Shown here in pieces: positions 40,001-55,000 of a stretch of DNA of 64,000 nucleotides. The stretch is from Tomocerus qinae (Eukaryota; Arthropoda; Collembola; Entomobryomorpha; Tomoceridae), in assembly GCA_020055645.1 (NCBI GenBank), contig CM034546.1:109895375-109959374 (forward strand), read 5' to 3'. The translations under genes and the position numbers were made by a program. The notes beneath the pieces were generated by a model. It did not search any database. It saw only the letters and a list, made by a program, of their open reading frames with translations, and was not told the origin of the DNA. Numbering within the stretch: the stretch's first letter is position 1; every line of letters begins with the position of its first letter.

Positions 40001-43000
40001 TAACTTCTGTTATATACTATTAAGCATGTCATGTACCCTGATTCCTTCTTCAAAAAATCTTATTATTCTTCACATAAATAAGTTCTGGTATAAGGAAATA
40101 CTATATAGAGTATATAAGAAAAATTATAATAAATAATATGGCCTGAGTCTGAATGAAAAGGAAAAATACAGATTCTCTAGCCAAAAACTAACTATGGCTC
40201 AGTCAAGCTAGCAATATTAGAGCAAAATAGTATCAGTCTAGCATCAAATAAATACCATATACGTGACACTGTGTCTAAGTAATTTTTCTGTAGAAAAACT
40301 ATCAAGTACATATCTAATACGTAAAAAAGGCGAGAAAAAAGGCTGGCGAGCCAGAGAAAGCGTTAACGCTGTGTTGCATCTTCCATTCGTATATCAAACA
40401 AAATCACAAGTCTTTCCGTTAATAATACTATATTAATATAAGGGAAGGGACTATAAGCATTCCTTCAACAATTTGTGCTTGGGCATTCACCATGAATGGA
40501 ATGATATTATGGAGTGACTTATGAAAATTTTATGCGTTGCATACGAACTACCCTATCAAGGCAACTGCTGCAACTGCCCTTTACTTTTTCTGTCGACTGC
40601 TCTTTGACTTCTTTTACTAGTCTATGCCAGAAAAGAGTTACATCCACTTATACTTCGTTAGTACTTTCCTAACACACAATATTAACCGTACATATACATA
40701 CATCATATGAATTCTGCATCGCTACATTTCTTTATTTTTATATACAGTAAATATATTACTGCAAAATACATTCCATCTCACTGCACTTTCACTGATACAT
40801 AATTTACACAGAGCGACACAAGTAAGGACGGCATCACTTTTTTAACCGATCAATATTCATTGGTTTCCGTTCATTTTCGAATGGATGCAGTAAAGCAAAG
40901 TCTCAGGTAAAAGTCATCTTGAAAATTGGAGACATGCCATATCCATTAGAATGTCTCTATCCATATTTAAAAGGTACATTCACACCAGTTTCTTCGGTAA
41001 TTCTTTTTTTATTATGACCAGATTATTGATACCTTCTAAAGATTTGAGACTTGAAGTTCATTTCTTGGAAAAACTATGTAAGCTTCATGGTTACTGGCTC
41101 TAAAAATGGAAAATCTTTCAGACAGCTATAATTCTTGACCACAATTTCTTTCACAATTTCACAAATGGAAGAAGATACAAAAGTTAATGCTATACTTTCT
41201 TCTATTGGGGAACCTTTTACTAAAAGTGTCATCCGCTATGACCACAAATTGATACACTAAAATATATCTTAACGCACACTGTCCCTGGAATATCCTAGAA
41301 ATGTTAATCTATTATGGATAGTGGAGTGAATATTTTATGTCCCAGCTAATATAATAATCAGAGTTGATAAATACATTCATATTCTATGTAAGCAGATTGT
41401 AAAATTGTATATGTGAACACCTATAGCTACAGATATTGTACATTTCACTTAAAGTAATTTTAAAACAAACTTGGGTACATACATTTAGAAGATAAGCATT
41501 CTTTGCAACATGTAAGCTAATTATATGTAAGGAAAGTAACATGCTAAAGTAGTTCTTACATATAAACGAGTCTTTAATGGTGCATGTTTGCATAAGAGAT
41601 GCAGATGCACGCATACTAATGAATACTTAGATTTGATTGTTGGATTTGGGATTTGGGGTTGATAACAGTACTGTCGGTATTCAAAAATCCTTGGCTTGAA
41701 GTAATAATAGAGAAAGGTACCTCCGTGTCGTTTTTGTATGAATATTGTAACTGACTATTACTAGCATTACTTACTCTGTAGGTACATATCTTGTGAAGCA
41801 TCGTGCTTTCCATATTTGCAGTATTTATGCATGTTGCAGTGGGCTGTAGCCGTAGCTTTAATGAAAATAAACGATGAAACGGGAAAGTCAATGTACTCTT
41901 GGGGCACGTATGTATTGTGCAAGACTGTCTTAATTCGCCCGTTATCATTTTTTACAACTCTTGTTTAGCAAGGACCGTATAAGTTAGTCCCTGCCATGTA
42001 TATGTGTATTGCATAAAATGTAGTGTATTTGTGTATATGGAGATTATAAAGAGCTAAGGGGAAAGGGAGCAAAATCCAAGAAGTAGAAAGTTAGAGCTGT
42101 GATCCTACTTTCCCTCTCGTCTCCTCCATTTACTCCCGATACCATTAAATAAGTCGGTCTTTCTAATCTAACCCCAACACTAACCAAAATGGCTACTTGA
42201 GGAAATTGCATATTAAAATATGTACTAGTTTAGAAGAGAGGATAACTCCTGGACATTTACATAATTTAGCAGCTTTATGATAAGGAATTATATTGCAGGA
42301 CTATACACAAAAGCACGTAATAGGTATCCGTAAACGTACACCATTACTGATGTGGTTTCCTTGTTTCAGAACGTCCATGGACTTGTCTTGGCAAAACTCG
42401 TTTATTCTAACTAACAATAAGTAAGTGCCTATAAGTATAAGACCTAGGTATAATACTTTTAACCCTGTATAATATCAACGACTATGTGTATAGCAAACTA
42501 ATATTGTTATTGTAGTAGGTAATAGGGCGTAATACCACCACAAAGTAAGTAAATAGTATCTACTACAGCAAAACGGCAATTGGATTGAACTCAAGTGCTG
42601 ATACCGCGTGGAGTAATAACAAAACATGTACAGTGTCAGTAGGGCACTTGATAAAGGGAAGGAAGTCAGGGTCTGCTCTTCTATAATACAAGTAGTAAAA
42701 TACTCGATTAAACTATTAAAAGTTATGCAGAAGGGAACCAAGCTGTTTTAATGAATGTTATTCAATATTAACAGAATGACCAAAATCTTACTTGAGCTTA
42801 CGGCTTACTTCTATATTAAAGCAGCCATGTGTATAATATGGTCTATTCTCCTACTTTACCCTACTTATTCACCTACATTTATTAGATACACACTTGCTTT
42901 TACTTATATTTGAGTGATACATAATAGGCATACAATGAAAATTATTCAGCTGCGAGAACACTCTTTGTGAGCCCAATTATTGTTAGTATAAATTGTTCAT

Positions 43001-46000
43001 TTCAATTATAACGGTATTTTGCATGAGTAGTGAAGTGCTCTTTGAATTTCAATCTCTTTTTGCTTCCCTCCTGACTGAAAGCAATACCATCATACTTGTT
43101 AACCAGAAAGAGATGGAATAAATACTACTACAAACAAATGTAATATTAGTCAGCACAAAGAACTCCTTCTTCCCTTTGCCACCGAATGGAATTGAAACAA
43201 GGCTTACAACCGCATTTTCGTAATTATTTTCCAAATCTGATTTTCCTGAATGTATCTACCTAAGTGGATTTATCTATACTATACTCTACTTATGTCGGTA
43301 TTGCTTGCGCATAATATTATTAGTTAACATAGCTTTTGTAAACCTAAAAGGACCTGATAAAACCACACAAACTTTGCTTAATTTATTTTAGCTATCGATT
43401 CAGTTGAGTATGTCGAGAAAGTATCTGAAGCATAAAATGCAATACAGATAGTCTAGCGGAAAAGTCGACATTTGCAAATTCATCAGGTACCTTTGTAAAA
43501 GTTACGGATTGAGAAAACTCAACTGCGGCGAAGTCTGATCAGACAAAACGAGATGTGCAACTGAATAAACAGAGTTTAAAAAAGCACAAATTGAATGTCA
43601 TGTCATTTTACCTCTTGTTGCAATACACACAATACCACAGCTTTTCTGCATAAAATTCTGTGGTGTTTAAGGTACTATATTTCAGGAATTTCCCTTAAAA
43701 TAATACGGTTGAAAATGTATGTCTTAAATTTTATTCGTCATGTTGATTTGAGGGTATTCTGCATTTATTTAACGCTCCCTGTGAGCTTTCGTCCGTGAAA
43801 CTATTCTACAAGATTTTAGAAACGATGTATCTGTAAGTGTGACGGGTAAAATTATATAAACACGCTATGCATATGGCTTTGAGGGATTCTATTTTGTTTT
43901 AATAATATAAAGAGGTCGTGACAAGGAACTTTTTATAAGTTACATTGGTGTAAAAATGATATAACATCGTTATTTCTTATCAGAAGTTGGAAACAAAAGT
44001 TGAAACTGAAGGAAACCACGTCAAAAGTCAGAGTTCTCGCAAGTCTGTCAGGTTAGGATAATATTGTAAATTTCAACTGTGAGTCAGTGATGCATGCTTA
44101 GAAGTAAGAAAGACGATACGGGGAAACGTATGTCTACTGGAATGAAAATAGTTTGTGCGAATAGTTTGCCTACCTGTACTTCTATCTAGTACCTAGTATA
44201 GATAGTTTTAAATAGTTTGTGGGTGGTAGGTGAATGAGGTAGGCATATAGATTATATTATAGGTTAAAGAGTGTTAAGTGGGGAGAGAGTAAGGTGAGAA
44301 GGGTACGCACCTGATTCCTCCTCGTGAAGTATCATAGTTGAGTGTCTTGTTGCCTTGCTTCCAAAGGACCGTGTACAACATGGGCAGATGTGTAATGATA
44401 CATCGAAGCTCCAAAGTGGAACCAGCGTTGTAGTATCTATCTGCGATAGGCCGACCCAAGTCGTCCACTATACTTATCTGCGGAACTGTAATCAAAAAGA
44501 CATCATGTCATAAGAAAGCTTGCAATATCTCAGATCTAAAGATTGACCTTTTTCCTTGCACCCTTATTCTTTTATTGCATTGCAGAAAAACTATTCACAA
44601 CTTTGTGGATCAATTCACATGCATGTAATGTATTACATTTTAAAGGTACAGCGCATTGTATTTTGGGAATTATTCTTATAAAACTAATAAATCAGCTATA
44701 TCCATTATTCAATAGTGATTGGTTATGCTTAATATAGCTATAGATACACCATTCGAAGTTGAAATCGATCTATATGATTAAAATTGAATTTTAGAATGTT
44801 TATGATTTATTTCTAAAAGCGTTTTAGCATTAAAATAGATAATGAATTCAAATGTTCTTGAAAGTGTGTAGTGGGTCTTATGGTGGTAATTTGAGTAAGT
44901 ATAGACTATGTAGCAGAGGTATGTAGCATTTAGTAGCAGTATCATTTTGGAGGAAAGTAGAAGGAAAGTATAGGATGTGAAATGGTTTGAAACTTTCTAC
45001 CGGAAATTGGTCTTTTTGTAAGGGTAGGTTTATCTTGTGGATGTTTTTGGGAGTAGTAGAGGTCGATTTGATTCTGAATGTCATTTTTCTTTGTCGATTT
45101 AGTCTGGAAGCTGAATTGGAAAAGAGTAGAGCAGAACGTTGTATCCTTTCGCTCTATTTCCTGACTGGAGAGATGAAATGCTGCACTACTCACTCACTCC
45201 AGCAAGGCGAACCAACAGCGTGCAATCAGCTACTCGTAAATATCTGTGAACGAAGTGAAAGCGTTCTTTCTTCCAGTCAACTGTGTTTTGTATGTAAGTA
45301 GTCAGTAGCCGTAAGTGTAGAAGTAGTATTAAGTATCGAATGTGCCCGTATGTAGTAGCTAGAGAGAGAGAGCAGGTATTAATACCAGTAGTAGTCGAAG
45401 AGGTCTGGAGAGTAATGGCATTAGAGTAGTGGATGTAGTGCAGTAGTAGTAAGAAGTAGTCAGTACATTAGAGAATTGTGTATAGGATGAAAATGGAGGG
45501 AGGTCGAGTCATACACAGCCCATTGTGAAGCAGTTAACAATAAATTTAAGAAAAGTGGAGGAATGGCAGTGGCTGCATTATACGATCGCATTATTTAATT
45601 CGGACAGGTCATAGAAAACTCATTGCAAACTGGAAAGCTTTTAAAACTAAGTAAAATATTTTTCAGAACTAGACGTTTCTTCGAATACCCCTGGAGTAGG
45701 TGTCGCAATCTTTGCTTCGGATCAAGAGGAGGGACTCTATTTTTAGTTTGCTTTCTATTCTCCGATAAAAAAATTGATGTCTCCATTTAGGGAGAAAAAT
45801 CGGAGAATGATGAGTTGAAAGTGACACGGGCCAAGGTCTACAATTCTATTTAGTGATTTTATTGTATATGCAGTCGTTTCTGAATAAAGATATTAAAATT
45901 TAAGACTCTTTTGCTACTAAACAGTTGAGGAGAATGTGTGGAGTGAATAGAAGAAAAAGGGCACGTCAAGGAACAGGAATACATACTCCGACTCTGCATT

Positions 46001-49000
46001 CATACGGAGAATGTTTGAGACAAATGTCCTAGTGTTCAAAGGGCAACGAGCCTCGAGAAAATCGTCAGGAAAAATAGCAATCATTTTCCATCGAAAGTTC
46101 AATATTGAATAAAAGGAAAGGGAATTCATACAATAAAATATTTTATGCGCCATAGTGGATATTGCAACATATTCTTTAATGCGGATCTTCTCCGTGAATT
46201 TGATGTGATCCTCACAAGATGATGGGGAAGATATTGAGCCTTGCGTAACAGTACGTAAGCCTTTTAGGCAATGAATATTCTTCAAGAACATACACGACAC
46301 GCCATATGCCAATATTTACCGATTTCCTTTCGCAAGCAACTCTCTCTGCCCATTTCTACATCTCTTATATCCGTCTCCTACAAAAAAACCATTCAATTTC
46401 CTATGATATCTGCTTCTCTTTTCAAGACTTTCTGTTTTCGGCATAGTAGACACTACAAATGCTACCGACTACACTGCGGAACAGTAGTCCATGTATTACA
46501 TTTATACCATTCCTTTCAAGCGTTGATTTTCTTCCCATTTATATAAATGGATTACACTCAATAAGACTCAAAGAGAATTCTATGTACAGAGACACTACAT
46601 ATATGTACATATTCATTACATTCATAAGTACATACAGATAGCCAGCCTACACTTACGCAACCCGTCTATCGATTCTATGTAAATACAAATTTGTATTATA
46701 TATGTACATTATAGTATATAATGTATTGCAGTTCACCATAGAAAATGCAGTTAGGCTCAGTCCAACCTCATTTGGAATCCAAATCAAAGAAATGGGATTG
46801 AACATTGAAATAAAATAGGAAAGAATGAATAAAGTAATCGAGAGGGTGGTTCCTCTGACTTTCCCTTTTATTCTTTCACTTTGCTTTCTCTTTTCCCAAG
46901 GAATTGAACGCAGCTTAACTATACGATATGTATAATGGTATTTAGGAATATCGAGTGTCAGCTAACGCAACTGAAATCGGAGCTGATAGGCATTTGATGA
47001 AAAAAATACTTGTACATATAGTCCCTTTATATAAAAGACTTAACAGAACTAGGCAACTATTCATACGATAAAAACTGTAGTATTCAGCTAAGAGTGAAGA
47101 TAGTGGAGAACATGCATGGCTTGGCATCGTGTGGAGTAGAGCAATCGAAAATACTACGTTGACTGCCTACTGCATGGCCTAGTCTGATAGCTTTAGAACA
47201 GTAGCATTAGGAATTTTTTATTGGTCTAAAGTGACTTATAAATCTAGTTTGGACGAATTATTTGGGGTGCAATTTGTCTTGTGTTAAAACCATTCCTGTG
47301 GCCATTACTTTGTCTTCGACTCACCTTGTACTTACATTAGATGAACGTTTGGCTTAAACTTACATTAGTGCGACTACATAGTAGAGATGAAACAGAACAC
47401 TACACACAACTACTCATCCTCGATGTACTTCCACCAACCATCAACTGCTCTGTTGACTATAAATTTCCATGTCGTCTCTCTACTTATCAGCATACACAAA
47501 AGAAATCTTTAACTACTAGGTGTCTACCCCTCCCTCCTTCCTAACTCTTTTTTCGACAAGGGTGCATCCCGAAATGTCTGGCTTCTCCTTATATCCACTT
47601 ATTACAAAGACCAAGTACTACTACTACAATTGTCACAAGGGAATACTATACATAGAGCTATATACAATGAGACCTAGGCTATAAGCATTGTCCAAAGTGG
47701 CAAATCTTTGATCGCTATCTATCCTTTTTCATTGGTGGAACAACTCTCGATTCTTACTCATGTTTGTCTGTGCCAAAATACTAATGTATTTAACTTTCAC
47801 CAGGTACTCGACATCTTTTATTGCTTCACTGTGGCAGTAACATTATTGCATATTATGTTCTTTCGAACTAGTTCTTAATCACAGATGTATTCCTCATCAT
47901 TATACACTTTATTTCTGAATAAACCTTCACCACATAGGTTTATAAATACCTATAAAAAATGTGATAAATTAAATGTCGCGATGCTTAAAATCTGCTTATA
48001 CTGTTTTCCTCCTAAGATAGTTTTTCAAAATCCAATTGAGGAGATAGAAAATGGTGTCCCATATTTGGATTCTTTCATTCTGTTAATCCTGACTTCATCG
48101 ACCTTATTGTTCAATACTATTTTCTACATTTACTTTCACATAGCCTGTGCACCTATATAATGGGTTACATTATCGAAATATTGGGTGATCGGAAAATAAA
48201 TTAAAAGTCTCGAAGTCATAATTCCTGAATACTACCTATGCATTCCGTTTTCCTGCTGGTTTTCAATATAAATAGTTTCAGAACTTCAGCTGTGTCCCAT
48301 TTGGAATGTGACGTTCTATTTAAATAAATTTCTAGCTCTGCTATCGTTTAATGTACAACAGTTAGGTACAGCGTGGAATTGAAAGATTTGGTGTTAGATT
48401 TTGTATTCTCGCACATTGGATGTAATAGTTGATCATACTTAACTTTTTAGCACTTGGTAGAAAAACGGTTTCGCAGACGTTGGTTCCCATTTATTAACGC
48501 ATCAGTCTATTCTAGAAAGTAAATGCCATCATCGCTTTCACTGGCGTTTCTTGTCTCGTATAAAACGCGTGTTGAAATTAGGCTGTAAGTAAAGATGGTG
48601 AAAGTGTGTATAAATGGTGGAAATTGGCGTGCCATGGGCGAAGGGATCGCAGCATGACATGGCCACATGGCACGGCGAAGTAAGGCCAGAGAAAGAGAGA
48701 GCTATTATCAATAATTGTTAGCCTTAATGTGCTCCAACATTTAGTATGTGATATTGCTTTCTATCTACAAGTCCGTAGTGCTGAATGCTGAAGTGAAGAA
48801 GGTAGCTACATTAAACATTAGTTTTCTGGTTTGACTTTACTAGACTGACGATGAGTTGAGTAGAGCTGCTTTCCAGTGTGACTTACGCTACGGGTCTGAC
48901 TAGTAGGAGCAGTAGACTTGATGTTATTCATGTTAGACTGACTGGTTTCCTTCGGCTGGCTACTCGAAGCGTAAGGTCGAAATTGGCGAACACATTTCTC

Positions 49001-52000
49001 TTAATACTCCTTCCTTTTTCTCTAAGAGAAAGGAAAAGCATATTTCAAAACCTATCTAATCTTTTTCGTGTTCAGTTTCTTCAGACTATTTTCTCCTCAC
49101 TTGAAAAGACTGTTCTTTTAAATGCATACATTCGTTCCAACATGCATTAGGACCAAAATACTACATCGCCCTATACTATCTAGGTGAGATACTCGAAATA
49201 GTACAACTCTTATCTTATCATGACTGCTATATAGTGCTTGTATCAGTAGTACACGAACGTAGTTGAAGAAATCGGAACTAGCTCCCTAAACTACTTAGGT
49301 CTTCCTGACTATATCATATCATATTGCATTAGAGACGCCAGATTAGGGCGTGAAGTGAGTGAGAGCGAGAGTTGCTGGGTGAGCAGATTTACTTTACACT
49401 TTACATTACACCGAGTTACATTAGATTAGCCCTTATTTCGATCTCTCACTAGCAGTACACATATATACATAATGTACAAATATGTATATTGCTCCAACAG
49501 ATGCAGGCTGTAGGCAAAGATAAGGGAATAGGGACCTGTTCTTCCTCTTGACTCGACTTGACTTGACACGACTTCACTTTATGTTTTACTTTATGAGCGT
49601 TTAAGCCCGAGAAGATTCGGTGGGCAAGAAGCGTTTTCTTTCGATTTCCTATCCTTTTCCTTCCTTTGGTTTCTCTTTTGCTTCCCGATAATATAGATAG
49701 ATCAGAGAAGCGGAACGACTCCTTCGTTCCTACTAGACGTGCTCAAACACATCAGCACGTACATGAGACATTAATAAACCATTTCATAACGTCCGCTCTC
49801 CATCCAACTACTCTCATTCCCTCTTTTCTCCATACAAATACACACATTTATGTTATGACTCTCTTACCCAGACGTCATTTTTTCCAACCGTAGTTACCTA
49901 CTATCAATTCTACAAATCAAGCCTAGCCCTAAGACACACTCTCTTCATTTTCAACATCAACTCGACAAATTCTTATCTAGAAAAAAATCTTAGGACGCTA
50001 ATCAACTTGATTAGCAAAGTTATGAAACCAAAATATTCAGTTGTATTGCTACACACTGCACTATATACGAAATCTTCTGCTATATATATCATTTCAGACA
50101 GCTCAGCGCAACTTTTGATTGCTTTCTTTAGACACTCAAGGCTTGCATTACGTTTGGCCTTTCATCTAACCAATTTTTCTTGCAATTTCTTTCGTTTAAA
50201 GTTTTGTCGCATGTAGCAAGTAACAGTATCGCATTTTAATGTTATAATAGGTATAGTATGTAGTAATGTGAACTACAGAACGTATCATGAAGGGAATTCA
50301 TGCATGTCATACTTGAATAAAAATGTCAACAGATCAAAAACGAGTGCATATTACAGATAGTCCCGTTCAACCCCAAATTGTACACGTACTAAGTGTTTCA
50401 TGTAGCATTTCAAAAGTACATTGTCGATCACTCTTGTACAAATTTTTGCGAGAGTTGTATTTTATTCATCAACTTATTAATTTTTTACTCAAGTACTCCA
50501 TAACTGTACTTTCGCTCTGATCCATGTAAATACCTAAACAATAAACTAACCCCAATAAAGTTGTTCATTGAAAGGCAACTTCGCACACATTCATCTACCC
50601 TAATTCAGCGACAGAATGTGTGACAATAGTTGACTGCGCGCGCCTTTGTAAGAAAGTATCTACCAGGTATTCTCACTGTCTGCAAGTGTAAATCCTAAAA
50701 GAATTGAGATTTATCAATTTATATCCTTTAATAAAATAATACGCCGAACAAAAAAATTTTTCGACGAGTAATATATTACATTAACGTTATTGCAGATACA
50801 AAATTAGCAGGCCGAGCTGTGTAATAAGGAGATAAAGTTAGGTTGATTATTATGGAAAATTTAGGACAAATGTTCTCATTTCTCTATGATGATAATATGG
50901 TACAGCATAACGCAAATGAAATACGTTGCATGTCTCAAATATTCGTTCTTGAATGGCGTGCTGTGTTATTTAGCTAGGAAGGCTACGATAGCCTGCATAT
51001 TTTCAACTACTGTAAATCTTGAAGTAGAAGCAATTTACGAACTTACAAATTATTTTTTGGAATTTTTTGAAAATTACTTATGATTTGTACTAATTGCAGC
51101 ATTTCTATCCTTGTTAGTGTGCACGAAGAGTTGCATCAATGCAAGAATAAGTATTGGTAGTAGGTATGTGGTAGTGTGGTAGGTAGTGCAGACAGATTGC
51201 AGAAATGATTCAATTTTTCAATTCAATGTAATAAGTACAAAGAATAGACAATAATGCAATTAGTGTGTCCTTGCACGTTCTTTCTTTTTAATAGGCTTCC
51301 GAGTTGCTTCATTTGTTGGTGGAGATGAAAAGTTAGATATGGTTTGTATAGAGATAATAATGTATATAGAATTTCCATCTCTGTCCGTTATTCTTTAGAT
51401 CTAATATTATTCATCTAGATATCTGTATGCAGAAAGTAGATAGAGTTACGAAGAGCTGACACGAAGTTATCTTATCTAGTGCATGCATACGGTGGATGAT
51501 ATTTCTAGTTTGGTATGGCCTAGCAAGGTTCGTGCGTTCTGTTGGCATATCACGAGATACGTCTCTCTCTCTTGATGAAGATCAAATCTTGTCTGGAAAA
51601 ATGACAGAAAGTTGAAACTTCCTTCCTCTGCTCCGGATTTACTATCTCTTCTTTTGTGTGCCATCACTTGGCTCGGTAGTTTCGCTTGGCTTAGTTAGTT
51701 TATTTTCTGTGGCCTTGCTTAGGCTTAGACGAACACGTCGAACTATACAGTAGTATTAGAAGGCTCTGAAGAAGTAGTATTAAGTATGTTGGCCTGTCAG
51801 CAGAGTGCAATAGAAAAGATATAGTGTTTGTAGGTAAGTAAATATATGCTGTGTGTGTAGAAGGAAAAGCTGATGTGATAGATTAATCAAGATTCTGCTC
51901 GGATGACAGGACCCTCTTGAGATTGTCGTTCATGAGAATTTAATGAAAAAATTATACCCTTAAAGTGATATGGCCAAGAAAGTCAAGTATCTTTCTTAAG

Positions 52001-55000
52001 CTACTACTTCTGTTTGCATTTATACGGAAGATCATCTTATCTGGCTACATACGACTTGTTCCCTATTAGTGTGAGATTTGTAGTAATAATATAGCAATAT
52101 TGTTGTGTAAGTGTAACTGTGCGGATTACAGTGACAAATTATTTTATACGCGACGCCTTCACTCACGCCTGAGTCAACTTACTAACTCACTACGATATTA
52201 ATGCTAAGTAGTAGGAATAAGTAAGTTATCTTCTTCCATTGCATTTGGATTGACCCAGGAAGCGCTTTATCATCGTACATCTTTGGTGTATCAGCAAACA
52301 TTACATTAAAGTAAATATGGATGTTATGTGAAAGAAACAGAAGTTCTTTCTTGGGTTAATGCTCCATAATCTTCTGTTTTCAAATCAAAAAAATTCAATG
52401 AGCACAATAGATGAAAAGAATGTTCAAACATTATAATTATATAGCATGATACTTGCTCACACATGTATCTAATGATAATGGTCCTTCTGCGAGCAACAGA
52501 AGCAATTTATTCGGAGGGCAAGTGAACCGCATCAAAGGATGAGTATAAAATGAAGCCTTCAGATAAAGAAATGATGTCTTTGCCTCCGACAGTGAAAGAC
52601 AAGAATAATGATGATGATCATAGCACTGTGTGAAAATTCCTGTACAGCGTTGTGTATAGAAATGCGTCGACAAGGAAATGTGATGAAAAATACTTGTCTC
52701 GAAAAACACTTTGTAGGATCACCTAATAACTAAGTCGCTAATGTAACTAAGTACAAGGAATTTATCTCTCCGTCTAGAGTTTGCAACTCATACATAAAAG
52801 GACTCACCGATGACTGTAAGCGTGACCGGAAGTATAATGGGCGGATGACTTGAGACTTGACACTGGTAATCTCCTTGGTCATTCTTGTCCGCCGACTTAA
52901 TTCTCAATTTCCAATTATTCGGCTGCTCAAAGTTGATGCTGAGTCGCTCGTCCCCGCTGTAGGTGTGAAGACCTATATTTCCCCAGAGAGAAAAACAGCA
53001 ATCATATTTTAGTCGACAGAAATTTCAAAGAATGGGAGCAGTAGTCGCTATTTACAACACTGCAGGTCAAACACACTATTTACACAAAATATAGTGATAC
53101 TTGACTACAATAAACAGACAAATTGTATATCATTCTTCCGATTCCCCCATTTCTATTGTCTTTTCATGTCTCTGTCCTCCTTTCCCTAACGCTCTCTGCC
53201 CTTTCCCTCAGTTGTAAATATTTCTTCGTATGATAGCCTCCGTCTAAATGGAGTAGGTAGTAAATAAATAGTTCTACTATAGTAGCAAATGCTCCAAGCG
53301 CTCGTGATAAGATTAAGTTAAGCAATAAAAAGCACAATAAAATAAAACAAGAGCATCTCCAGTTAAAAATGGTTGTAAATAAGATCTGATACACTGCAGT
53401 CCTATCGTAACGCAATACTTCACTTTGATCTATCGAAAGGAAATATGACTATGAGGATAAAAGTCAACATGAAAAATGTGATAATGCAACAAAAGGTAAG
53501 AGAGCCAAAGGAAAATAAAGAGAAAGTCGAAAAGGAGGAGAAAGGGAAAGAAAAGGCTTAGCAGTCAAAGAAAAAAGCCGATTCTTTCGTATCATTAACC
53601 CGCTCCGTCTAAAGACGTGTTATGTAATGCACAGCTGGAAGTGCGTTTCCTTCCATACTCTCCCCATTCAACTCAACTTACATAAGTAGCCTAACTCCAT
53701 TACCCATATACTATCTACTAATATTATATAACAACAAACATATTATCTTGTTGCTTTCTTGTATCTTCACCGATATACAATAACCACCTACCTACATTTT
53801 CTATTTCTATCCTTTTTCACCGATATCTTTTCTCAATACAAAGGAAACGCGTAAATGTACCTTCCTGCTTATTCTATTTTTCTATATTCATCCCTACATC
53901 TATATTTAATACTATGTTACCCGAAGACGACTGTATCAAATCGTCTTTTCAAGTCTCCTTTCCCAGTTTACGTATCCATATATCTTGATGCTTAAGTCTT
54001 TTACACAGTCACACAAAGTCCTACCTCTCGACTGTCTCTCCTACTATATACGACCATCTTAACTGTAACACTACTCTGGAGAATCACGATCGGGACAAAA
54101 CTATCAGTGTTTTTCTTTCTTTCTCTGGCTTACACTAACTTCACGCTTGTGCAACCTAACAAAATCCAAGTTTATTTTTACTTGAAGTAGACACACATGG
54201 ATAGTTGTAAGGGACAAGAAGAAAGCAGCGGAGCAACACATCGAATAACGACGACTGGAACTGAAATGCATTTAAGAATGCACTATAATACTCATGTCCT
54301 ACTTATATTTGAAATTCTTCTCTATAGGTACAAGCCATTAGGCTAGTACGTGCTCCTATAGAGAACTCACATAGTAAGTGATACATAACTATCTAAATAT
54401 AACCAAAAGTATGGGTATACCCGATAAAATATTGTCCGTATATCCCAAAAGCGCAGTTTCACTGCAAAATACTTCATATGTTTAGGCAGAGGAGGAATGA
54501 GGAAGTTAGAAATCCTTTTACTTTTAGGTACTCCCATTTTTAACGCATCTTTCGAGATCTTTTCCTTAACAACCTACTAATAGTTAAACAGAATCACTCT
54601 GCAAAGCGTAATTCCCATGTAATGTTCACTACTCAGCAGAGTGAAGTGCTCTTCCTCAGCTCACTACATTTTTCTTTTTGTAAATTCTTTCTCCTATGAG
54701 CAATACATGAATACTAACCATCTCATTTTACTTCTAATTTCAACGTATGCACTGCCTGAATAGTTGTAGAAGAAGAATAAGACGTAGTTGCAAAATATCA
54801 GTTAAATCCCAAAGAATATTATAGCTCCATGAATTAAGAATTGTGACTATATTATATCCTGTAGGTACAAAGTAACGTGGTTTGTTTCATGGTGGTAGAT
54901 TCCCTTGGTTTGCCTTTCATTGTTTTGGGCTGCTGTTGGTTTTGTCTGATTGCATCTCATCTTCAATAGGAGTTATTATTACAACGGGCTGTAAAACACC

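Noticed and set aside
45917..46312. The longest open frame in the window (131 codons, minus strand)
   Set aside because: A frame of this length is expected about once by chance in 64 kb at this AT content. It has no motif and lies in a Dpr-like intron.
47885..48160. A 91-codon plus-strand frame with a hydrophobic C-terminal end
   Set aside because: It lies in a Dpr-like intron on the opposite strand and has no motif; the hydrophobicity follows from T-rich codons.
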